Origin: Microbispora oryzae
GTDB lineage: Bacteria; Actinomycetota; Actinomycetes; Streptosporangiales; Streptosporangiaceae
Length of the DNA stretch: 64,000 nucleotides
NCBI RefSeq assembly: GCF_017896165.1
Contig: NZ_JAFCNB010000015.1
Coordinates: 124,001-188,000, forward strand
Direction of reading: 5' to 3'
Shown here: in pieces, positions 62,601 through 64,000 of the stretch
Layout of the letters: the number at the start of each line of letters is the position of its first letter
How positions within the stretch are numbered: position 1 is the first letter of the stretch
The notes under the pieces: generated by a model
Told to the model about the DNA's origin: nothing
Database searches by the model: none
The model's input: the letters and a program-made list of their open reading frames with translations, nothing else
Made by a program: the position numbers and the translations under genes

Positions 62601-64000
62601 CCACGACATGGGCGAACTCCGCCAGCATCGGCTCCATCAACCGCGAATGGAACGCATGACTCGTCCGCAACCGCGACGACTTCCACCCCCGCACGGCGGC
62701 CAACTCCGCGGCCCGCTCCACATCCGCCACCGACCCCGACACCACCACGGCGTCCGGGCCGTTCACCGCCGCGACATCGACATCCGGGAACGCCCCCATC
62801 ACGTCTGCTTCGGACGCCCCGACCGCGAGCATCGCCCCACCCGCAGGCAGCGCCTGCATCAACCGGCCCCGCGCGGTCACCAGCGTCGCCGCGTCGGACA
62901 GCGACAACACTCCTGCAACGTGTGCTGCGGCGATCTCCCCGACCGAATGCCCCACCAGAACATCCGCCGCCACACCCCACGACGCCACCAGGGCGTGCAG
63001 CGCCACCTCCACCGCGAACAACGCCGGCTGCGCATACCCCGTCTGATCAATCAACCCCTCATCGGCCAGCACCTCCACCAACGGCCGATCCAGATACGCG
63101 TCCACATGCAACGCCACCTGATCAAACGCATCCGCGAACACCGGGAACGCCCCATACAACCCCCGGCCCATCCCAACCCGCTGCGCACCCTGACCCGTGA
63201 ACAAGAACCCAACCCGGCCAGCCCGAACCACCCCGGCCAGACCACCCGTACCGGACACAATCGCATCCAGACCAGAGGCCAACCCCTCGGCGTCACCCGC
63301 GAGCACCACCGCCCGATGCGCCAGAGCGGCCCGCCGCGCTGATGCACCGCCCAGCGCCCGCAAGTCGTCCGCCGCGACCCCGCGCAGCCGCTCCGCCTGC
63401 GCCCGCAACGCCGCCTCGGTGTGCCCCGACACCAGCACCGGCACCACCGGCAGGTCCGCGACCGGCACCGGCGGGCTCACCGGCGCTTCGACGGGGGCCT
63501 CTTCGAGAATGACGTGGGCGTTCGTGCCGCTCACGCCGAACGCCGACACACCCGCCCGGCGCGGCCGATCCCCCACCAGCCACGGCCGGGCCTCCGTCAG
63601 CAACTCGACACTCCCAGCCGACCAGTCCACATGCGGCGACGGCTCACCCGCATGCAACGTCGCAGGCAACGTCTCGTGCCGCATCGCCAGCACCATCTTC
63701 GCGATACCCGCCACACCAGCCGCCGCCTGCGTATGACCGATATTCGACTTCACCGACCCCAGCCACAACGGCCGCTCCCGACCCTGACCATACGTCGCCA
63801 GCAGAGCCTGCGCCTCGATCGGATCACCCAACGTCGTACCCGTACCGTGCGCCTCCACCGCATCCACATCCGAGGCCGACAACCCCGCCGACGCCAGCGC
63901 CGCCCGGATCACCCGCTGCTGCGACGGACCATTCGGCGCCGTCAACCCATTCGACGCGCCGTCCTGATTGACCGCCGTCCCCCGCACCACCGCCAACACC
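41689..64000 (-). CDS. PKS-A: type I modular polyketide synthase, at least five modules, 5' end outside the window
   Basis: The frame is open from the right edge to the TAG at 41689-41691, giving 7436 visible residues. The true start is beyond the window: the first visible residues ([14 protein letters not shown]) are in the middle of a KS. Visible order is KS(partial)-AT-KR-ACP, then KS-AT-KR-ACP three times, then KS-AT-DH-KR-ACP and a C-terminal docking domain (about 41920-41692) ending in an acidic MFAFIDNEL helix. All ATs have GHSVGE and HAFH (malonyl). The first KR is B-type (LDD present). KRs 2-4 are A-type (Trp eight residues before the catalytic Tyr). The fifth is B-type-like. The expected contribution is four successive hydroxyls and one double bond. 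Modules 3-5 share near-identical DNA. Confidence 0.98.
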   Translation of the reverse strand, partial: VLAVVRGTAVNQDGASNGLTAPNGPSQQRVIRAALASAGLSASDVDAVEAHGTGTTLGDPIEAQALLATYGQGRERPLWLGSVKSNIGHTQAAAGVAGIAKMVLAMRHETLPATLHAGEPSPHVDWSAGSVELLTEARPWLVGDRPRRAGVSAFGVSGTNAHVILEEAPVEAPVSPPVPVADLPVVPVLVSGHTEAALRAQAERLRGVAADDLRALGGASARRAALAHRAVVLAGDAEGLASGLDAIVSGTGGLAGVVRAGRVGFLFTGQGAQRVGMGRGLYGAFPVFADAFDQVALHVDAYLDRPLVEVLADEGLIDQTGYAQPALFAVEVALHALVASWGVAADVLVGHSVGEIAAAHVAGVLSLSDAATLVTARGRLMQALPAGGAMLAVGASEADVMGAFPDVDVAAVNGPDAVVVSGSVADVERAAELAAVRGWKSSRLRTSHAFHSRLMEPMLAEFAHVVDGLNFSEPSVAVISTVTGRPVEPGQWSDPQYWVEQVRKPVRFAEAMAALDGVGRLVELGPDGVLTALAQRVAPQPDAVAVPMLRRDRDEVTTALTALATLHVNGVPVDWSALHEGVRPAALPTYAFQRERYWLRAAEYTRTPEPVEAGFWNAVEQGDLPALEAELGIDAETVAGVVPALASWRARGRERSQIDGWRYRVTWKPVADPGPARLEGIWALIGEDTAGLAEELTGYGATVLRLETEARTELAARLREVDSPISGVLVPAGPLIGTLAAVQALGDAGVAAPLWLLTRGAVATGVADPAVRPRHAEAWGFGRVAGLEHPDRWGGLIDLPEQLDPRAVGRLVAVLAGKLGDETEVAVRATGLLVRRLAPARQRPGTGWEPRGTVLVTGGTGGLGRQVARWAAEQGARRVVLAGRRGASADGVAELTAEFDNVEARTCDVTDQDALAALVREFDDEADLAIVHAAGVLDDGLIAGLDPARFDAVMESKADAAWQLHELTAHRPLSAFVLFSSTAGVFGNPGQANYAAANASLDALAEHRAVLGLPATSIAWGPWAEAGMMAGHAGSAQFRRSGLSLLPPASALAALAAAVGGGEAAVVVADVRWERFAAELGAVRPAPVLSDLPGLRSQAREVTVIGRLPLALRLADLPAAEARRTLLGEVRDQAAAVLGHGSADAIAPERSFQELGFDSLTAMELRNRLAAATGLTLPAALIFDYPDVERLTGFLLGQLVGTLPTTSRVAPVATVTDDPIVIVGMACRFPGGVDTPEAFWDLLASGTDAVGAFPTDRGWDLDHLYHPDPDHPGTTYTREGGFVSGASEFDAGLFGISPREALAMDPQQRLLLETSWEAFERAGVDPLSLRGEQVGVFAGTNGQDYVALLDDGLDDVAGSAGHIGTGNAASVLSGRISYTFGLEGPAVTVDTACSSSLVALHLAAQALRSGECSMALVGGVTVMATPTAFVDFSRQRGLAADGRCKSFAADADGTGWSEGAGVFVVERLSSARAAGRHVLAVVRGTAVNQDGASNGLTAPNGPSQQRVIRAALASADLAPAEVDAVEAHGTGTRLGDPIEAEALLATYGQDRERPLWLGSVKSNIGHTQAAAGAAGIAKMVLAMRHELLPPTLHAEEASPHVNWASGAVSLLTEARPWPAGERPRRAAVSAFGISGTNAHVILEEPPAAEPVAAPASVAHLPVVPVLVSGHTEAALRAQAERLRGVAADDLRALGGASARRAALAHRAVVLAGDADGLASGLDAIVSGTGGLAGVARAGRVGFLFTGQGAQRVGMGRGLYGAFPVFADAFDAVCAHLDPHLERPLAEVLADEGLIDQTGYAQPALFAVEVALHALVRSWGVVADVLVGHSVGEIAAAHVAGVLSLADAAMLVTARGRLMQALPAGGAMLAVGASEAVVLGAFPDVDVAAVNGLDAVVVSGSVADVERVAGLAAERGWKTNKLRTSHAFHSRLMEPMLAEFGRVVHGLAFGEPSVAVISTVTGRPVEPGQWSDPQYWVEQVRKPVRFAEAIGALDGVGRLVELGPDGVLTALAQRVAPQPDAVAVPMLRRDRDEVTTALTALATLHVNGVPVDWSALHEGVRPAALPTYAFQRERYWPAKGTGVRADRDDDGFWTAVEEGDAEILAERLGVETAALDGLLPALASWRARGRERSLLDGWRYRVTWKPAAVAGQGRLSGTWVLVGEDRFGLTEVLAELGADVTAVPAGSRTELAAHLAGLHAAGVVSVLGTVAETLPLVQAVAGVAGDTRLWLVTQGAAATGRADGNVDVDQAALWGMGRAVALEHPELWGGLLDLQTVIDARAASRLGAILGGALGAEDQIALRGGGVLVRRLTHAPAGAVRTWRPTGTVLITGGTGGLGAQVARWAAANGAERLVLVSRRGADAPGAAGLLAGLPNAQAYACDLADRSAVEELLAVVGRVDAVVHAAGVGEDVALVDADEAHLDRVIRGKVDGALHLDALVGDVDAFVVFSSISATWGSGRQGAYGAANAALDALILRRRATGRAGTSIAWGPWAEVGMAADAQAASALRRQGLPGLDPQRALAAMAQAVGAGDDLVTVADVRWAEFLPIFTSARPRPLLADLPEAATSTATPESASGMAGRLAQLAPAERHRTVLDLVRAQVAGALGHASAGAVEPDRAFKELGFDSLTAVELRNRLQAATGLALPATLAFDHPSAARLAVFLLSRVTGTDAASVVVRAPVVSMDDDPIVIVGMGLRLPGGVETPEQFWDLVAAGGEGIGAFPADRGWDLEGLYHPDPDHVGTFYAREGGFLYGAGDFDAGLFGISPREALAMDPQQRLLLETSWEAFERAGVDPRGLVGQPVGVFVGAAFMGYGTGPVETGQGLEGHLLTGTASSVISGRISYTFGLEGPAVTVDTACSSSLVALHLAVQALRSGECSMALVGGVTVMPTPDIFVEFSRQRGLAADGRCKSFGAGADGTGWSEGAGMLLVERLSEARRLGHEVLAVVRGTAVNQDGASNGLTAPNGPSQQRVIRAALASAGLSSQDVDAVEAHGTGTTLGDPIEAQALLATYGQGRERPLWLGSVKSNIGHTQAAAGVAGIAKMVLAMRHETLPATLHAGEPSPHVDWASGAVSLLTDARPWEAEGRPRRAGVSAFGVSGTNAHVILEEAPVEAPVSPPVPVADLPVVPVLVSGHTEAALRAQAERLRGVAGGDLRALAVASARRAALAHRAAVLAGDAEELASGLGAVAAGAGAVRGTAGPGRVGFLFTGQGAQRVGMGRGLYGAFPVFADAFDQVALHVDAYLDRPLVEVLADEGLIDQTGYAQPALFAVEVALHALVASWGVAADVLVGHSVGEIAAAHVAGVLSLADAATLVTARGRLMQALPAGGAMLAVGASEAEVLGAFPDVDVAAVNGLDAVVVSGTAADIDRVAGLAAERGWKTNKLRTSHAFHSRLMEPMLAEFAHVVGGLSFGEPSVAVISTVTGRPVEPGQWSDPQYWVGQVRKPVRFAEAMAALDGVGRLVELGPDGVLTALAQRVASQPETVAVPMLRRDRDEVTTALTALATLHVNGVPVDWSALHEGVRPAALPTYAFQRERYWLESRPEKAGAADPVEAGFWDTIDRGDLTTLAEELGVDPAASLESVLPALTSWRARGRERSRLDGWRYRIDWQPVPDPGPARLEGTWALIGEDTAGLGEALTRHGATVVTIATDERAALARRLRALDSPVAGVVSLAALQDAPLLDSLAVLQAHMDAGLTAPVWLVTRGAVSVGRADAPASPIQAQSWGLGRAAALEHPDRWGGLLDVPAVMDARAAGRVAAVLAGVLGAEDQVAVRASGVSVRRLVHAPVSRGASWRPSGTVLIAGGTGGLGAQVARWAAANGAERLVLVSRRGADAPGAAGLLAGLPNAEAYACDLADRSAVEELLATVGRVDAVVHAAGVSEHVALVDADEEHVRRVVDGKVDGASHLDALVGDVEAFVVFSSISGIWGSAEQAAYGAANAALDALVARRRAGGLPGTAIAWGPWAQVGMAADEQSAGQLRRRGLTPIDPGPALTALAGAVGAGEESVTVADVRWAEFLPLFTASRARPLFDRLPEAAEVAVAPEPDSGLAARLAGLSSAERHRLVLELVRAEVAAVLGHASTSAIEPDRAFKELGFDSLTAVELRNRLRAATGLALPATLVFDYPSAARLADFLVSRVGGTDEAPVAVRTPVVSMDDDPIVIVGMGLRLPGGVDTPQALWDLVAAGGEGIGAFPADRGWDLEGLYHPDPDHVGTFYAREGGFLYGAGDFDAGLFGISPREALAMDPQQRLLLETSWEAFERAGVNPLGLRGEPVGVFVGAAFMGYGTGPVETGQGLEGHLLTGTASSVMSGRISYTFGLEGPAVTVDTACSSSLVALHLAVQALRSGECSMALVGGVTVMPTPDIFVEFSRQRGLAVDGRCKSFGAGADGTGWSEGAGMLLVERLSEARRLGHEVLAVVRGTAVNQDGASNGLTAPNGPSQQRVIRAALASAGLSSQDVDAVEAHGTGTTLGDPIEAQALLATYGQGRERPLWLGSVKSNIGHTQAAAGVAGIAKMVLAMRHQTLPATLHADEPSPHVDWSAGSVELLTEARPWLVGDRPRRAGVSAFGVSGTNAHVILEEAPTTAASVAGQAPTPAEEPVSPPVPIADLPLVPVLVSGHTEAALRAQAERLRSAVTAMSTDASTQPGSGTAAQLPALAVASARRSMLTYRSVILAGDADELVTGLDAIVSGTGGLAGVARAGRVGFLFTGQGAQRVGMGRGLYRAFPVFADAFDAVCAHLDPHLERPLAEVLADEGLIDQTGYAQPALFAVEVALHALVRSWGVAADVLVGHSVGEIAAAHVAGVLSLSDAAMLVTARGRLMQALPAGGAMLAVGASEAEVLGAFPDVDVAAVNGPDAVVVSGTAADIDRVAGLAAERGWKTNKLRTSHAFHSRLMEPMLADFAHVVGGLSFSEPSVAVISTVTGRPVEPGQWSDPQYWVEQVRKPVRFAEALTALDGVGRLVELGPDGVLTALAQRVASQPDAVAVPLLRRDRDEVTTALTALATLHVNGVPVDWTTLLAGTGAQPVDLPTYAFQRERYWLESRPAVADPVEAGFWDRIEQGDLPGLASQLGLAETTLQDVLPALAGWRAQGRERSALDGWRYQVSWEPVPEIAAGRLSGTWVLVGDVSLAAVLEQYGATVVRTAAGSRAELATALRGLDAAGVVAAPDSLEQALALVQAMSDAAIDARLWLVTRGAVATGRADGAVEVDQAQLWGLGRVIGLEHPDIWGGLLDVPAVMDARAAGRVAAVLAGVLGAEDQVAVRASGVSVRRLVHAPVSRGASWRPSGTVLIAGGTGGLGAQVARWAAANGAERLVLVSRRGLEAPGAAELLAGLPNAEAYACDLADRSAVEELLATVGRVDAVVHAAGVSEDVPLGEADQAHLDRVIRGKVDGASHLDALVGDVEAFVVFSSISGIWGSAEQAAYGAANAALDALVARRRAGGLPGTAIAWGPWAQVGMAADDQVAGQLRRRGLNPMTPARALTALALAVGSGDDLVTVADVRWAEFLPLFTASRARPLFDRLPEAAEVAVAPEPDSGLAARLAGLSSAERHRLALELVRAEVAAVLGHASTAAIEPDRAFKELGFDSLTAVELRNRLRVATGLALPATLVFDYPSAERLAVFVLEQVIGVATPVVGAEVTASATDDPIVIVGMSVRLPGGVQTPEEYWDLVASGRDGIGAFPTDRGWDIEALYHPDPDHTGTSYTRHGGFLYGAAEFDAGLFGISPREALAMDPQQRLLLETSWEAFERAGVNPLGLRGEPVGVFVGASYMGYGNGPGESVDGLEGHLLTGTASSVMSGRISYSFGLEGPAVTVDTACSSSLVALHLAVQALRSGECSMALVGGVTVMPTPDIFVEFSRQRGLAVDGRCKSFGAGADGTGWSEGAGMLLVERLSEARRLGHEVLAVVRGTAVNQDGASNGLTAPNGPSQQRVIRAALASAGLSSQDVDAVEAHGTGTTLGDPIEAQALLATYGQGRERPLWLGSVKSNIGHTQAAAGVAGIAKMVLAMRHETLPATLHAGEPSPHVDWSAGSVELLTEARPWLVGDRPRRAGVSAFGVSGTNAHVILEEAPAPEDSEPAFRLPVVPVLVSGHTETALRAQAERLRASAHEDLRALAAAAGRRPALAHRAVVLAADRDALVTGLDAIVSGTGGLAGVARAGRVGFLFTGQGAQRVGMGQELYRAFPAFADAFDAVCAHLDPHLDRPLAEVLADEALIDQTGYAQPALFAVEVALHALVASWGVTADVLVGHSVGEIAAAHVAGVLSLSDAATLVTARGRLMQALPAGGAMLAVGASEADVLEAFPDVDVAAVNGPDAVVVSGTAADIDRVAGLAAERGWKSSRLRTSHAFHSRLMEPMLAEFGRVVHGLAFGEPSVAVVSTVTGRPVEPGQWSDPQYWVGQVRKPVRFAEAMAALDGVGRLVELGPDGVLTALAQRVASQPETVAVPLLRRDRDEVTTALTALATLHVNGVPVDWSALHEGVRPAVLPTYAFQRERYWITATRGAGDLSAAGLGAADHPMLGAVVPLVDGDGAILTGRLSLRTHPWLADHVVTGAVLLPGTALLEVAVQAAQQVGCDTVEELTLHAPLVIPDSAAIQIQVTVDGPDEHGRRALRVHSRDEHDERGDGWRHHASGSLTVTGAVVGAVAGAVTGALTGTVADTVTEQVTDAWPPADAVPVPLDDLYPGLRDIGLDYGPVFQALRAVWRRGDDLFAEVVLAEEQRRDASRFGAHPALVDAALHALSLNGEGEAAAARLPFSWSDVTVYATGADRLRVRLSPAGADAVRLEAFTEAGQAVLTVGSLVLRPAPSARPGARDLFAIEWDRVPAGPESSPGTAGWAVFGEPLPELPDVPARATLDAPVMLLTVRGAAAEGGATAENGDRVVEATHGETRRVLDVLRRSLAGDSRLVVLTRNAVLAESGGADLAGAAVWGLLRSAQQENPDRFLVVDLDDDAASWRMLPAALASGEPQLAIRGGALFAPRLTRAAGADPGAAQAAGPFGAGTVLITGGSGALAGQVARHLVVSHGVERLVLVSRTGGGATVAEALRAEGAQVTLAAADVADRSALAAVLAEIPAAHPLTAVVHTAGVLADGIVEQMTPDRLDRVLRPKVDGATHLHELTRDLDLSAFVLFSSASAIFGTPGQANYAAANAFLDALALHRRALGLPGQALAWGPWADGGMAGGLDETDRQRMARAGVLPFDVEPGLAAFDAAVAAPATPIVPIRLDLAAVRETGDVPPLLRGLVRRPTVRAAAPAAVPVVQRLTGLSADDQRGLLLDLVLGHVATVLGYSGGQAIEPTRGFLDLGFDSLTAVELRNGLTAATGLRLPATVIFDYPTPGDLAGHLHDQLAPAVAPPSALPVLPALAELDRFEATLAGDGLDPAVRDEIAGRLRKLLAAWQPAEDDEVADRLGEASDEEMFAFIDNELGL
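41945..47050 (-). other. PKS-A module 5: KS-AT-DH-KR-ACP
   Basis: The KS spans about 47050-45760 (Cys 46522-46524). The AT spans about 45490-44490 (Ser 45223-45225), with HAFH (malonyl). The DH (about 44440-43560) has HxxxGxxxxP with His at 44329-44331, YGPVFQ, and the downstream HPALVDAALH with its Asp. The KR (about 42980-42430) has the tetrad intact. It reads LAD rather than LDD and GGSGALAG rather than the usual GGTGxLG, but keeps the last Asp and the PGQANY context of B-type KRs. The ACP Ser codon is at 42052-42054. A double bond is expected. The DH carries a Gly-Ala-Val-rich repeat insertion. Confidence 0.92.
44029..44070 (-). repeat. 12-bp repeats inside the DH of PKS-A module 5
   Basis: Three close 12-base units and diverged flanks encode a Gly-Ala-Val/Thr tetrapeptide run. 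It is inserted in the loop before the YGPVFQ motif of the DH. Confidence 0.85.
48020..48297 (-). repeat. Inter-module identical KR block (PKS-A modules 4 and 3)
   Basis: These 278 bases, encoding the KR Rossmann core and the end of its structural subdomain, read identically at 52499-52776. Neighbouring KR sequence differs between the two modules. Confidence 0.85.
50465..51040 (-). repeat. Inter-module near-identical KS block (PKS-A modules 3, 4 and 5)
   Basis: The KS core of module 4 matches module 3 (54890-55465) and module 5 (45989-46564) almost base for base. Module 1 is close as well, but module 2 is clearly different. Confidence 0.85.
51590..55965 (-). other. PKS-A module 3: KS-AT-KR-ACP
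   Basis: The KS spans about 55960-54690 (Cys codon 55423-55425), with a substrate loop containing FMGYG followed by HLLTGTASSV. The AT spans about 54380-53365 (Ser 54115-54117), with HAFH (malonyl). A dimerization-element helix (EAGFWDTIDRGDL) sits before the KR. The KR (about 52605-52060) has an intact tetrad with an A-type Trp and Gln three residues before Tyr. The ACP Ser codon is at 51694-51696. A 278-base piece of the KR is identical to module 4 by eye, and the KS is nearly identical to that of module 4. Confidence 0.93.
56010..60355 (-). other. PKS-A module 2: KS-AT-KR-ACP
   Basis: The KS spans about 60350-59080, with its active Cys codon at 59821-59823. Its substrate loop reads GTNGQDY, unlike the GYG loops of modules 3-5. 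The AT spans about 58785-57770, with Ser at 58513-58515 and HAFH (malonyl). The KR (catalytic part about 57025-56490) has a full tetrad. It lacks LDD but has Trp eight residues before Tyr and Gln three residues before it, which fits an A1-type KR giving an L-hydroxyl. The ACP Ser codon is at 56119-56121. The different KS loop may reflect that it receives the D-hydroxyl product of the B-type KR in module 1. Confidence 0.93.
60400..64000 (-). other. PKS-A module 1: (KS)-AT-KR-ACP, 5' part of KS missing
   Basis: The visible KS part contains both catalytic histidines (HGTGT and KSNIGHTQ), while its Cys lies outside the window. The AT spans about 63200-62200, with its Ser codon at 62944-62946 in GHSVGE, and HAFH predicts malonyl-CoA. 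A KR dimerization-type helix (EAGFWNAVEQGDL) precedes the KR. The KR (catalytic part about 61445-60900) has Lys, Ser, Tyr and Asn, plus LDD and a Pro five residues before Tyr, which is a B-type fingerprint giving a D-hydroxyl. The ACP phosphopantetheine Ser codon is at 60523-60525. This is the only B-type KR among the non-dehydrating modules in the window. Confidence 0.93.

Noticed and set aside
63990-64000. A GTG codon at the right edge as a start of PKS-A.
   Set aside because: It encodes the Val of VLAVVRG in the middle of a KS domain. The real start lies outside the window.

Overview
The window is one continuous stretch of type I modular polyketide synthase (PKS). Five very large genes, all on the minus strand, fill 64 kb with only four short gaps of 142, 25, 148 and 29 bases. 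The very high GC content, the G/C-rich third codon positions, the GTG start of one gene and the cis-AT module architecture all point to an actinomycete. The species cannot be named from the sequence. No tailoring, regulatory, transport, mobile-element or RNA gene is visible, and both ends of the window lie inside PKS genes, so the cluster is larger than what is seen here.

In transcription order (right to left) the genes are called here PKS-A to PKS-E. PKS-A (64000-41689, 5' end missing) has five modules: four KS-AT-KR-ACP modules, the first cut inside its KS, then KS-AT-DH-KR-ACP and a C-terminal docking domain. PKS-B (41546-36696) is a single KS-AT-KR-ACP module. PKS-C (36670-27503) has two KS-AT-KR-ACP modules with methylmalonyl-type ATs. 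PKS-D (27354-12589) has one KS-AT-KR-ACP and two KS-AT-DH-KR-ACP modules. PKS-E (12559 to beyond base 1, 3' end missing) has two KS-AT-DH-KR-ACP modules and the KS-AT of a third. That is 14 modules, with no ER, no loading module and no thioesterase in view.

If the proteins act in gene order, which docking-domain classes and KS loop motifs support, they build a run of four hydroxyls, an isolated double bond, another hydroxyl, two methyl-branched units (the second probably left as a ketone), a hydroxyl, and then at least four conjugated double bonds. This is a polyol-polyene chain. The ATs outside PKS-C carry the malonyl signature.

The most notable points beyond routine annotation are these. 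The ketoreductase of PKS-C module 2 has lost two of four catalytic residues. The only two substantial intergenic regions carry the same promoter architecture, with 11-bp-spaced direct repeats next to the -35 box. A KS loop motif occurs in exactly those KS domains that follow a DH-KR module. In-frame minisatellites lie in linkers and domain loops. Long near-identical DNA blocks are shared between modules, which suggests recombination or gene conversion. The spacing suggests at least three transcription units: A, B-C and D-E.
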